Numbered from the stretch's first letter, positions 52,857 through 64,000 are shown. The stretch: 64,000 bases of DNA from Apis mellifera (GCF_003254395.2 NC_037643.1:8576963-8640962), one strand, 5' to 3'. The notes: a model not told the origin generated them from the letters alone. Made by a program: numbers and translations.

Positions 52857-55143
52857 GAGAGAGAGAAATAAAGAATTCTTCGTGAATGAATGATCACTGT
52901 GAGTAAATCATAAGAGAGGATAATAATGAAACGATTGCTACACTTCGAGAAAGTGGAAAAATAGAGAATCTCTCGCAAGTTCTCCGCTTAGATGCATAGT
53001 TAACGGTAATTACTTGTGCCGAAAGTATGCCCGTAAAGGGGGGGAAAAAAAGAAGTTGTTGGAAATACATCGTAAATACATTGAACGGCTTGGAGGGAAC
53101 TTTCATTTTGAAATAAGGATCGTACGATGAGCAGAGATGGCACGAAAAGATATGGAAATGAATTTTCGTACAACGAAAAGGAAAAAAAAAAAAAGAAATT
53201 AGAAACGTGAGAAGGGGAAATGAAAAGTAGATATCAGAGTATAAATCGGAAAATTTATAATTAATACACATGTAAGATGTTTGTAATATCTATTGAATTA
53301 TATGTGAAATATCGATTGTTCGAATAAAATATATAATTTTTTCGAAACGTTATATATATTTAAACAGAGTATAATTTTATTATAGATAAAGAAGATTAAT
53401 TTAGACATTAGAATTTAATAAAACTTTTATTTTTTTTTTTTCTTTTTTTTACTTTCTTCGTATTTTTTTTTTTTTTTACATCCATTTATCTCATATCACT
53501 TTCAAGAAATGCTATAACGATAATTAAAGAAGATAAGTTGATGACAAAAATAATGAATACACGGTACGTGTACGTTGTGTGTGAAAAAAATAACATGCGT
53601 TCATGTGCTCATTGATCCAATCTCGAAGAAGCGCATTCTAATCAACAATATTTCGATTCCCATTTCCCTGACTGAATTGTAGAAATATTGGACGTTGAAA
53701 AGGAACGTATAATTTTTATTTTAAAACTCACTTATCCGATCTCTCTTTCGTGCCGGGCACAATGTATTCAATTAAATTTCTTTATTCACGCACTGTAAAC
53801 CACGAACGAGGTTTTAACGGTTGCTGAGACCTTCTCCACTGCTTAAGTTTAAAAACAATGACCAAAGACGTCGAAATCAACTTGCCCGACCTGCAAAAAT
53901 TTTACTCAAATTAAAATGTCACATTCATTTCCGTGAATCTTTTCACCGTAACTCGTGCGTCTCGTCAAAACTGGTTATATTCCGCGAACGCATAATAACA
54001 GCGATTAATTTCATAAATGAATAGATGGCAATTATAATTTTATGATGAAAAGAAAATAAGAAAAGAGAAACTCGTTAAATTCGTTATACGATACAAAAAT
54101 TCAAAATATTGGTAAAACAAATTTTCTGGATAAACAAATAAATTGAATAAAAAAAAGGAACTATTGAATCATAATTGTATAAGATTTTAATTTAATCAAT
54201 TTAATCAATTAATATTACTATATAAATGATCGCAATAATTAAATTTTAATTAGGTTGTCTAATTTATTTAATTTTATATTTTATTAATTTTATTGCTAGG
54301 GAGGACTATATTCCAATATCCAATAATTGTTGTATTATAAAAATTAATTAAATAAAGTGAAACGAATGGTAAAAAAAACCATTGAATATTTTTGTTTATA
54401 TTAAGTAAGAATTCGGAATATATTATGGATTATTTTGTTCATAAATATTGAATTTGACGGGACAGAAAAAATCAATCAACGAGTCTTAGTAATGTTTGAC
54501 TTTGTATTTTTAAATAGACTGAATAAAAAAACAAGGCTGAATGCGGAGACGAGACGTGATGCTCTTAAAGTTTGCATTATTAAATGATACCTATACAATT
54601 GCATTCAATTCCAAAAACATGATATTGTATAAAACACTATCATCTTTCGTAAAAAAAAAACTCTTTAAAAGATTATGTACACGTTTAAAAAATTTCGTGC
54701 ACTTTATTGAGTTATAAATACAATATAATGATTTCAAAAAACAAAATTTTTTTATATATATGAAACATTATTTTCTTATATTGTTAAATTATATATTAAT
54801 TTTATACTAAACTTACATGAAAAAATTCGAAGTATGAAAGATAATTTAGTATTTTTAAATATTACCGCCATTATAATATACTTCTTCCAATTGTAATTTC
54901 TTTTGTAAATGCATATATATATATATATGTACGTAATTCTCTTAATTCATTTCAAACAGATGAATACATAACCTAATATACTTACATTATACGCTTTACA
55001 CACTGAATAAATGATATTTTATATTAAATGAGTTATACATTTGGTAACAACTGTTGAACAATTCTTGAATAGTTCTTCGTATGGGATCATTCAAATAGTA
55101 CTCAACCTAACCTTAAGAAAAACACGAAACTCCGAATTCTTAC
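50721..55143 (-). other. Intron between the two distal coding exons
   Basis: This interval lies between the exon at 50638-50720 and that at 55144-55235 and is bounded by GTAAGA and TTTCAG. It holds an AAAG run (50809-50850), C-rich DNA (51751-51767), TA tracts (52111-52131 and 52804-52853) and, from 53.3 kb on, very AT-rich DNA. I see no further exon. Confidence 0.65.
52804..52853. repeat. (TA)n microsatellite
   Basis: About 25 TA units, the longest TA run in the window, inside the intron of the regulatory gene and followed by a short GA run. Confidence 0.95.
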
Positions 55144-55235
55144 CTGATAAAAGTCGAATCTGCTGCAGGACTGGAGGGTCTTGGTGAGGAACTTGCAGTG
55201 GACGCGGTATTGGTCTCCTCCACGTCCATCATCAT
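55144..55235 (-). CDS. First coding exon, distal isoform of an unidentified regulatory protein
   Basis: This exon starts at the first of three consecutive ATG codons (ATG 55235-55233), and an in-frame TGA lies directly upstream (55238-55236), so the start is well fixed. It encodes 30 residues beginning MMMDVEE, followed by a Ser/Thr/Pro/Ala-rich stretch ending in FI. It ends with two bases (AG) before a consensus GTAAGA donor. The next exon at 50720 supplies C to make a Ser codon, and the frame stays open. Such acidic then Ser/Pro-rich starts are typical of disordered N-termini of transcription factors. I could not name the family: a nuclear receptor of ERR type is one thought, because those carry a sumoylation motif in a similar place, but no DNA-binding domain is visible. 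The CpG-rich stretch at about 55360-55570 is the likely promoter and 5' leader. It lies between this exon and the end of the deoxyhypusine synthase gene, which is on the same strand. Confidence 0.7.
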
Positions 55236-55759
55236 TCATACCGACAATGACGGATCAATGCGAACGTTGGAAATTAACGAAGAATTATTTTAACGAGAAC
55301 AGCAAAATAGGAATTAAAAGGGATATTATATGGAGGATAAGTGATTTTGTCAGACCCGCCAGTCTCTGAATGTCCGATCCCGCGGGGGCAGAAACCATAA
55401 AATCGGGAAGCTTGATAAAGGGGTTGGGGGTTGGTTTCATGCGCCCGTCCACGAGCGCGGACTTACGGAAAACAACTGACAAACGATGTTACCCCCACCG
55501 TAGATAACCACTATCCGGCGCCTCTAACCCTGCGCCGCAAACACCTGCCGCGCAGGCGCTATATCTTTAAAATATATTTTTTAAACTTTTATATAATTGA
55601 AAAAATTTTGCTATTTGATATTATTTGTACGTAATGCAAATTATAAATTAAAAATTTCAACTTAGAAATTACTTATATATATATATTTATATATATATGT
55701 ATATGCATAGGAAATAAAATATAATCGCATATATTCTTTTTATTTTTATTTAATTCTTT
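55236..55759 (-). promoter_or_regulatory. Likely promoter and leader of the distal isoform
   Basis: This is the interval between the stop codon of deoxyhypusine synthase and the start codon at 55235, both on the minus strand. The part at 55360-55570 is CpG-rich (unlike the AT-rich flank to its right) and contains CGCC/GCGC clusters, fitting a CpG-type promoter. The rightmost 190 bases are AT-rich and carry the poly(A) signals of the enzyme gene. Confidence 0.45.
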
Positions 55760-57437
55760 TTAAACATCCGAAATAGTTTTTTCTTTTATTGAATGATAAT
55801 GTCGAGCAAAAGTTTCTCCTACAAGCAATGGAAACACAAGAGAAGCTTCTGCATATATCTAGAATATTAATGAATATTAATTTAATCTATTTTATTAATT
55901 TTGAATAATATGTTTCACAAAAATGTTCTTACTTTAACTGGTTTTGCATCCATTCGAATTTTACCCCATGAAATAGCTTCATCTGGACGAGCACCACTAT
56001 CACTCCCATCAAATTCTGAAGCTGTATTAATAAATACAGAGTAATCAGCACCATTTCTCTAAAAAATAAATTATTTATTTTAAATTAGTTCATTATTAAA
56101 GTTTTTCTATATTTATTTATTTTTTTTTTCTTTACCATAAGATTTGCATTACAAATGTGATGTTTTACAACACCACCTCCAATAATAATCATGCCACTTT
56201 TCACAGCTTTCATAGCCATTGTATTTAATCTTCTAAGGTCTGTAATATAATTAGCAATTGAATATATAAATAATATTTATTTAATGAATAAAATAAATCA
56301 TAAATTATTATATATTAAAAAAAAATAAATCATATATAAAAAATTTGAAATTATTATTTTATAACAATAAGTTAAAACCTGAAATTATATCTATAATTAA
56401 GCCTGGATTCCTAAAAGAATGAAAATACATCATATCACCAAGACTCCCATCTGTTAAAGCAGGACTAAACACTGGAATTTTATTTTTCGCAGCCCAATAA
56501 TATATTGAATCTTCATTATTAATTTTTTCACCAAGTCTTGTTATTACTTTAGATGGTGTCCAAAGTATATCCTATTATAAAAATTATATATTCAAATATT
56601 AAATTTGTAAAAAAATAGAATATTAATTTTCTTTTATTAAATCATACTTTTGTTTTCTGTTCAGTTAACATTTCATCTAATATAGGTATGACCCAATCTT
56701 CAAACAAACAATAATTATTATTAGGTACTAATAAATTTCCTATTCTATTGATACCGTGTTGTCTAAGACTTTTTCCTTCTAAATGAAAATCTCCTATATA
56801 TGTTGGTGCTAAGCATTTTATCAAATCTTCTTCTACACCACCTGCTGTAGTTACAATGCAATCAATCTGAATCATAAATGCATAATTAAAGATATTTAAA
56901 TTATGAATATGATTGAATATGGTTTTCAAATATATTAACTAACCATTTTATGCTGTACAAGAAATCTTATAGTATCTCGAATTCCACACGAAGCCATATT
57001 AGATGTATATCCCAAAAATATTGTACATGAAGACTTCCTTTTTATAAATTTATCTTCTTCTAAAGTATCAATTTGATCATCTTCAAGAGGAATATTTCTA
57101 GCATTTATCATTTTTTGAATTTCATCCACTGCTAAACCAAAATTACTTGCTTGAAAACCCGAATTTTTATATGTTTCAAATAAAGCATGATAGTTAATTC
57201 CTTTATTCCAGTCATATCCTGAAATATATTGATATTATATTATTATTATTTGAAAATTAAATTGTAAATTATATCAATTATTGACTATTCTAAGTTTTTA
57301 AATTTCTCATTTTGCAAAAAAATTATACAACCTTTCACAACAGGTGTTCCTATTGGTATAGGAGAACTTTGCATTAGTACAGCATTTTTAACAATTTCTG
57401 GAATTTTATCCTGTGAACTTCGTGTATCATCATTCAT
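55760..57437 (-). CDS. DHPS: Deoxyhypusine synthase, seven coding exons
   Basis: The enzyme transfers the aminobutyl group of spermidine, with NAD, to one lysine of eIF5A, the first step of hypusine formation in the cytosol. Coding exons, in order: 57332-57437, 56944-57218, 56648-56866, 56379-56571, 56136-56239, 55933-56058, 55760-55858. All introns are short, AT-rich and GT..AG, and all phases agree, giving 373 residues (the human enzyme has 369). Visible hallmarks: VKGYDW after the N-terminal segment (residues 34-39), CTIFLGYTSN (NAD region), TTAGGVEEDLIKCLAPTY, GINRIGNLLVPN, the GGGVVKHH stretch near residues 285-292, and FDGSDSGARPDEAISWGKI, whose lysine (about residue 332) matches the catalytic lysine of the family. 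No key residue is missing. The start MNDDT is the first ATG of the exon. AATAAA-type poly(A) signals lie just past the stop (minus strand, 55739-55750). Confidence 0.96.
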
Positions 57438-59017
57438 TTTTATATCAGATTTATTCTATTTTTAAATTAAATTTACATATATATTATCTTCTTTTTGGAA
57501 TGCTTCTTATATACACATTATAACCTAACATAACCTAATATGAAATCAAAATTTATAATACTATTTATTCACATATAAAAAAAGCAATACTTTTTATAAT
57601 AAGTTAAGAATTGAATAGTTGTTTAAATATTTATTGTACATAAATTATAATGTTTTAAAAAATTGATTTCCTATATTAATATCAATTCCTACAAAATGCT
57701 ATGAAAATTTAGAAAAAATAAATACTACATATAAAAATTAGTATTCTTTTTTCTCTGAATGAATTTTTACATTCAATTTACATTTTACAATTACAATCAT
57801 TATTTAAATTTTCTGTTATGCTGTTGATGATTAATAAATGATTAACTGAGAAATTAAACTATATGAAATAATTCGAAATCGAAATAATTTGTTTTGTTTT
57901 AATTCCCATTATTGATATAATTTAATTTTTTAATGGATTTTCAATTAATATAAATTGTTATGCAATAAATTATCTGTCAGATAGAACAATTAAATCTACA
58001 TTCGTTCTATTAATTTTTTATACTTTAATTAAATTGAGTTATCGGATGTAAACAAAATCATGTGATCTAGAAATCAGGATTATATTCATAATTTTGTTAT
58101 ATAGGAAAATTTTTAATTTAATTGAATTATTTTCGCAATTTTAAGTTTCAAATGATAAAACTTTAAATTTGAATATTTCATCCTAATCATCCAATATTAA
58201 ATTTATTATAATAGAATGAAAATTATTTTATTAAATTTTATAATAATAGAAAAAAATAAATTAACGAAAAATTATTTATTAATTTTGATAAATAAATATT
58301 TATTTATTTTGATATTTCATTTCAATAACATAAGATTATTTTTTTAAAATAAATAATATAAAAAATCATAAATTTTTTAAAACAAATGAATTACATACTT
58401 AACAAAATAATTGTAATTGCATATAATTACAAATATTAAACATATATAATATAAAACATTTATAATTTGTGCTCAAATTCATATAGTAAATTTCAAAACT
58501 ATTAAAGCTAATACACAAGTTACAAATAATTTATTTGATTGTTATAAATTTTCCATATAGAAAGATATTATTAAAATATTATAAAATTTCTATATTAAAA
58601 TAGAAAAAATTAAACTTGATGATAAAAATAGCTTCTAAATAAAAATATATTTTTATGAAAATATATATCAGTATAACGAAAACTGAAATTTACAATTATA
58701 ATTATTTTATACCATAATAAGTTTTATTAATATTTTAGTTAGTCAATAACTAAGGTTATATGTATTATATGTATGATATTATTTACTTCCGGTGATTCAA
58801 TTTGTTAAATGAAATATACTTTGGCAGTAGTTTCAATAAGACAGGTGAGTGGCGTTGTTGTAGATTATGAATTCAAAAGAACAACGGTTAATCGTGTCTC
58901 GATGTATGAAGTTTATTTTATTTTCGTAAATAGTGGATGTAACGCGAATTCATTAAAGTTTTTGTTTTAAGTACCAAGCATTATTCTTTCATATACATTT
59001 AAAAAAATAATCCAAAA
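57438..59017. promoter_or_regulatory. AT-rich spacer between divergent genes
   Basis: This 1.58-kb interval separates the start codons of deoxyhypusine synthase (minus) and the Feo-type gene (plus), so it must hold both promoters. Near the enzyme side are two copies of a CCTAA-containing motif (57521-57538). Near the Feo side, AAGACAG|GTGAGT at 58838-58850 and a TTTTAAG acceptor at 58965-58971 could bound a 5' leader intron (58845-58971). The rest is very AT-rich with no coding signal. Confidence 0.4.
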
Positions 59018-60955
59018 ATGGCTGATTTAAGTAAATGGGAACCAAATATACAGAAGACTGTTATAAAACTTAAAAGTACATTGTCTCAATTGCATAAAAT
59101 ATGGGAAGAAATAGGATTCAGCGAAGAAGTACGTGCCACATATTGCGAACAAGCATTTAATCATATAGATGATCTATTTTGCGAGATGGTTTCGGAATCA
59201 GAACATAAAAAAGAAACGCTATTAGTTGGTATTAGAGAGTTAATAGAACAAGTTGGTACTTTAGCAAAAGAATTAGGTACTAATGTTATGGTTGCTGGAT
59301 ATGAAGATTTACCTTTAAAAGAAGTAGAACAAGTGCTGCGCACTGATTTACATAAATTACAATATTGTAAGGAACAACGAATAACACATTTAAGAGAATT
59401 GCTTACAAAAGAAAGATCCTTATGTAAAATGTTAGGTACTCAGCCAATTAATATAGAAGACAAAGTACCTTCAGAAGAGGAACTTAATAGTTTTAAGCTT
59501 TATCTTGATAAACAAGAAGGTGAAAAAAATCGTTTAGAAGTTATTTTTAATGAAATGCGTAGAGCAATTGTTAGAATGATGGATGATTTAGGCATTTCAC
59601 CATCATCAAATTTTGAAAATTTAGTGTATGAAAATAGTGAAGATTTTGTTTTTACCAGTAATAATATGACCAAATTAAAAGAATTTCGAGATGAACTTAA
59701 ACATAAAGTAGATACAGCAAAAGAACATGTAGAAGATATTAAGCAAGAATTAATTGCATTATGGAAATATCTGGATGAACCAGAACATATTTGTCAATCA
59801 TTTCTTAATAGTTACATAGGATATAGTGTAGCAACTATAAATGCATTAAGTACAGAATTAGAACGTTGTAAAGAAAAAAGAAAGCAAAATATTGCCAGAT
59901 ATGTATCACAAGTAAGATCTGAGCTGGTTAAATTATGGGATCTATGTAAATTTAGTGAACAGCAAAGAAGACAATTTATACATTTTAATTCTCATACATA
60001 TACAGAAGATTTATTAACATTACATGAATTAGAAGTAAAGAGAATTCAAGAATTTTATGAGACTAATAAATCTATATTTGAACTTTTACAAGAACGTGAT
60101 AATCTATGGACAAAAATGAAAGAATTATTACAACGTGCAAATGATCCAGATCGTTTTTATAATCGTGGTGGTCAATTATTAATGGAAGAAAAGGAACGTA
60201 AAACTATTCAAAAAAAATTGCCAAAAATAGAAGAGCAATTAAGAAATTTAATAAAGGATTATGAAAGTATACATGGAGAAGTATTTACTATTAATGGAAT
60301 GTCAGTAGAAGAATTATTAAAAGAATCATGGGAACATTTAAATGAAGAGAAAGAAACAATAAAGAAAGCTAGAAAAGAAGGAAAAGACAAATCAATAAAG
60401 AAAGCAACATTAAGTGCTTCTAAAAAAACTATTTCAAATTCATCCAAAAGAACACCAGGTATATTAAGTACTCGTCGTCATACACCAATTAATTCATCAA
60501 AAAGAAAACTTTTATTTAGTCCATCTCCAAATACTTCTGCAAAACGTAGAAATATAAGCATAGGGGGAAGTGGATCTAAAATTAAAAGAAGCAGAAAAAT
60601 TCCTAAGAAAATATTACATATAAAAAATAGTAATAAAAAAGAAAACTCTATGTCACATAATTCAACTGCTACTGATACAACATATAGTCAATTTAAAGAA
60701 CATTTAGAAGATAAAAAAGAATTACGTAGTTCTTTATTACCAGAACAAGTATTAACAAATGCAAGTAAATCTAAAATAAAATCCAAACCAGTGCGAACAC
60801 CTGCTAAGCCATTAAGAAAAAATTTACCATTAACAACTACACCAACAACTCCAAAATTATCACAATCACAATTACATAAATCGCCTCGTAGTCCAAGAAT
60901 TGCACATTCATCAAGACTTGCTACTGTATCGACACCTTTACCTATAATTTTTTGA
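59018..60955 (+). CDS. feo: PRC1/Ase1/MAP65-family microtubule bundling protein (Fascetto-like)
   Basis: Proteins of this family crosslink antiparallel microtubules at the anaphase midzone and are needed for cytokinesis. The single open frame gives 645 residues, close to the usual length for animal members. Residues 1-340 are helical and coiled-coil-like (dimerisation/rod). The most conserved part is about residues 300-410: LVKLWDLCKFSEQQRRQF, then FELLQERDNLWTKMKEL, then NDPDRFYNRGGQLL and KERKTIQKKLPKIEEQL, matching the spectrin-fold microtubule-binding domain of the family. Residues from about 450 to the end are Lys/Ser/Thr/Pro-rich and disordered, with several Ser/Thr-Pro sites (for example at 488-490 and 500-503) suited to CDK control, and a KEN triplet at 541-543 that could be an APC/C degron (inference). 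The coding region has no intron, unlike its neighbours. The start ATG follows an A-rich leader; a poly(A) signal AATAAA is at 61042-61047. Confidence 0.93.
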   Translation: MADLSKWEPNIQKTVIKLKSTLSQLHKIWEEIGFSEEVRATYCEQAFNHIDDLFCEMVSESEHKKETLLVGIRELIEQVGTLAKELGTNVMVAGYEDLPLKEVEQVLRTDLHKLQYCKEQRITHLRELLTKERSLCKMLGTQPINIEDKVPSEEELNSFKLYLDKQEGEKNRLEVIFNEMRRAIVRMMDDLGISPSSNFENLVYENSEDFVFTSNNMTKLKEFRDELKHKVDTAKEHVEDIKQELIALWKYLDEPEHICQSFLNSYIGYSVATINALSTELERCKEKRKQNIARYVSQVRSELVKLWDLCKFSEQQRRQFIHFNSHTYTEDLLTLHELEVKRIQEFYETNKSIFELLQERDNLWTKMKELLQRANDPDRFYNRGGQLLMEEKERKTIQKKLPKIEEQLRNLIKDYESIHGEVFTINGMSVEELLKESWEHLNEEKETIKKARKEGKDKSIKKATLSASKKTISNSSKRTPGILSTRRHTPINSSKRKLLFSPSPNTSAKRRNISIGGSGSKIKRSRKIPKKILHIKNSNKKENSMSHNSTATDTTYSQFKEHLEDKKELRSSLLPEQVLTNASKSKIKSKPVRTPAKPLRKNLPLTTTPTTPKLSQSQLHKSPRSPRIAHSSRLATVSTPLPIIF

Positions 60956-62367
60956 AGTAATATAAAATTTTTATTTATATAATTATTAATATAATTGATA
61001 AATGAAACTATTAAATATCTTTTAAATATCTTAATTTTATTAATAAACAATATCTTAATTATTAAAAAAATTAAATAACAAATTAAATATTCTAATAGAA
61101 TTTAATTATTTAATTAAAATAAAATATCCCATAATATTTATGTTCTATTAGAAGGGATAATAATTCATGTTATTTTTCTATGTATATTACTACTTTGTTG
61201 GTAATGTCTTTCATGCTTTGATATTAATTGTAATGCATTTTATGCATATATATTCAGTATGAATTACAACATAAAATATTATTGTATACGTTTTAAATTT
61301 ATCAAATCATAAAATGTTGTAAGTAAATAAACTATCGATTTTCTACATATACAATACAAACATATAATTGTATGATTTCTTTCAAAATATTAAAATTTAT
61401 TGATTATAATGTTATACCTTATTAACTAAATTGAGTCATCGGAAATGAAAAAATCAATATCGTAATAGATGATTTCAATTATTAGTCGATTAAATGAGGA
61501 GACAAGAATCGAAATATTGCATAAAATGTGTCGATGAGCACCGACGACAGTTTTTGCTATTGTTTATTCTTATTAAATTTTTATCTGGAAAGTAATTTAT
61601 TTACTTGAATTCATATGAGTTTATTATTTGGATATTAATACAGAAAAATTAATAAAAAAATATGTAGATATATAAATACCCGAAACTTCGAACTGTATGA
61701 AAAAATGTAATACAGAATTAATGTATTTTTATATATATGGAGAAAGAGTATATTAAAACATTTATATCTATATTATAATTTTTATATCTTGTCTAAGTCT
61801 ACAATCTTATCTACAATTTATTAAAATATTATTTATAATCCTACATTTAATAAAATGAAAGAAATTTGTGTAAAAAAAAAACTCACTTGGTAGAATAAAC
61901 ATATCGTATACGTATACGTATAACAATAATTTAATTGTACATTATAATTTTTTTTTCATTATTCGAAACTATGATAATATATTGTAATTTAAAATTTTAT
62001 GATTGGATCGATCCATTAATAGGACAGAAATTAATATCGTTAATAAGTACATTAAAATATTTCGATGATAGAACGATATCGATCGTAATGTAAAATATTA
62101 ATTTAAATTACAAATATTTATAATAATTACATTTAATTTTACGTTTTATTATTTGAAAGAATGCTATATCTATACATTTATATATATAAATATGTATAAA
62201 TCGATTTATTCACAAAATCATATGATAGGATGCAAATACTTCCGTTTCCGCTTGACGCCATAGAAGCAGTTGTTTGAGAATTCTCTTTGTATGCAGGTTA
62301 TATTAATTTTATTGATAAATATTCAGAACTTTATACATTTATTAAAGTGGATAATTAAAATTTCAAA
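60956..62367. other. AT-rich intergenic interval between the Feo-type gene and the maleless gene
   Basis: It contains the 3' end of the Feo-type gene (AATAAA near 61042) and, at its right end, the leader of the maleless gene. It is extremely AT-rich with no open frame of interest. A 22-bp element at 61422-61443 resembles one at 58025-58046 (see findings). The slightly more GC-rich stretch at 62230-62300 is the likely promoter of the downstream gene. Confidence 0.5.
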
Positions 62368-64000
62368 ATGGGTGACATAAAATCTTTTTTTCATCAATGG
62401 TGTACAAAAAATAGCAAAGAACCACAATTTGATGTGAGACAAACAGGTATTGTAAATAGTTTTGTAAACAATATAAAATTAAAAATTTATTAAAAATTAA
62501 TAATTTTATAGGGCCGAAACATCGACATCGATTTCTTTGTGAATTGCGAGTACCTGGATTTGATTATGTGGGTGCAGGAAATTCAACTAACAAAAAAGAT
62601 GCTCAAGGAAATGCAGCTAGAGATTATGTTAATTATTTAGTTCGTACTGGACACGTGAATCCAAATGATGTTCCAAAAGATTCAGGAAATGTTCAATTGA
62701 ATTTAGGAAATATTAAATCAGAACCTTGTAGTCCAATAAGACCTGTGTTTCAAGATGGAATGGGTCCAAATGATATAGGTCAAGCATATAGAGCTTATAA
62801 TGAACATGGTCAAAGCAATTATACCTATATTGATAGAATAGCAGATCAGAAAAAAGTTGAGGATGCAGAAGATGTTGATGTAAATTCTAGAATTCATGGA
62901 AATTGGACTATAGAAAATGCTAAATCAAAACTTCATCAATTTATGCAAACTAATAAAATTAACACTGATTACAAATATACCCCACTTGGTCCAGATCATA
63001 CGAGGTATGGATTGTTTCAATGTAGCTGTTTACTTTTACATTGGGTTGGAAATTATTACTACAATATTATGATTGCATTTGAAGTTCCAATTATATTAAA
63101 GAACTTGTTTCAAGATGACAAAGCAAATTGCATGAGTGATTTACCATACCATTTGAAATTCCACAAGACCATTTTAGAGTACCCTGTTTATTTACATTTA
63201 ATGCTGGTACAAGAGAAAAATGTTATTTTCTCTCGTGCACAGATAAAACTGTTTAACCAGAACTTTTATTGAAATGATTCAATAACGGTTTTGGTGCAAT
63301 CACTCATATAAATTTATTACACTGTACTCCAATGTGGTCTTGGATATTTTCAAATGGTAAGTTGACTTTATGTCATTATAATTTTGTTAGATTTATGTAC
63401 ACAGAAATTTAAAATATGTTTAAAATATTAATAATATAAATTTTTGTATAGGAGTTTCATGGCTGAAATGACATTTTATGTAAAACAACTTGGGAGAAGT
63501 ATGTTAAATTTTTTAAATAAATATTTATAATTTTTAACAAAAATATTTTAATTTTTAACAAAAAATTTTAATAAAAATAAATTTTAGATATTACTGGTCG
63601 TGAAACTGGTTCAAATAAACAAACTGCATCAAAAAGTTGTGCTTTATCTCTTGTTCGACAATTATATCATCTTGGTGTTATTGAGGCATTTAGTGGAACT
63701 TTGAAAAAAAATAAGGAAGCAGAACAAATAAAACCATATCCAATTAAAATTTCACCAGATTTGATAAATCAGATAAATGATGTTCTATCATGTTTGAATA
63801 TAACACCTGTTAAACTGAAATTAAATCAGGTAATTTATTGATTTTTAATGATGACTTCTTGTAAATTTAGAATGCTTTTATTAAATATATTAAATTATAA
63901 TTTTTATTATATTTATATTATAGCAATTAAATATAAATGAAGGAAATAATCAAGCTAATGTTTCTATCTCTCTATTAACAAATCAAGTGTTAGATGATTT
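62368..64000 (+). CDS. mle: Maleless / RNA helicase A (DHX9) orthologue, N-terminal part
   Basis: This DExH-box RNA/DNA helicase carries two N-terminal dsRNA-binding domains; in Drosophila it works in dosage compensation, and in other animals in transcription and RNA processing. Exons: 62368-62446, 62512-63004, 63452-63498, 63588-63829, 63924 to beyond the window, all in matching phase. The protein starts MGDIKSFFHQWC, as family members do. dsRBD1 covers about residues 1-75, with NSTNKKDAQGNAARDYVNYL near 50-69. A linker with IKSEP follows. dsRBD2 begins at about residue 155 (HGNWTIENAKSKL), includes YKYTPLGPDH and FYVKQLGR, and ends near SNKQTASKSCALSLVRQLYHLGV. Only about 312 residues are visible; the helicase core and Gly-rich tail lie to the right. 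Intron 2 is the longest here (447 bp) and is unusual (see findings). The ATG follows an AAA context after an AT-rich leader. Confidence 0.95.

Noticed and set aside
57521..57538. CCTAA motifs as an internal telomere repeat
   Set aside because: Only two imperfect copies; too few for a telomeric tract.

Overview
The window is nuclear DNA of an insect, most likely a bee (Hymenoptera, Apis-like). The evidence is a mosaic of very AT-rich and CpG-rich DNA, abundant (TA)n, (GA/CT)n and poly-T tracts, very few recognisable transposons, short AT-rich introns with GT..AG ends, and three conserved eukaryotic genes at the right end. The species call is an inference from these features.

Layout: about 1-55 kb is gene-poor. 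I found only three coding exons in it, all on the minus strand. Two of them (start codon at 55235, second exon at 50638-50720) join perfectly in frame into the N-terminus of a Ser/Pro-rich regulatory protein. The third (37332-37614) has its own start codon and looks like an alternative first exon of the same gene, because both variants end in the same splice phase with the same leftover base. The shared downstream exons are not recognisable here and probably lie beyond position 1. If so, most of the left part is intron, with interspersed CpG-rich, low-repeat blocks that look like regulatory DNA, plus tandem repeats (a seven-copy ~164-bp array at 14.4-15.6 kb and an old diverged triplication near 18 kb) and long microsatellites. 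A CpG-rich, purine/pyrimidine-skewed block spans about 37.6-47 kb.

The right 8 kb is AT-rich and gene-dense. Deoxyhypusine synthase is on the minus strand with seven coding exons (55760-57437), reconstructed without any frame conflict to 373 residues. An intronless PRC1/Ase1/Feo-type microtubule bundling protein is on the plus strand (59018-60955). The start of a maleless/RNA helicase A (DHX9) orthologue, plus strand, begins at 62368 and runs off the window; both N-terminal dsRNA-binding domains are visible, the helicase core is not. The enzyme and the Feo gene are divergently arranged with a 1.58-kb AT-rich spacer. These three are housekeeping functions (eIF5A maturation, cytokinesis, RNA helicase) with no evident shared pathway.

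No tRNA, rRNA, CRISPR array or intact transposon was recognised. All calls are by eye; no similarity search was run.
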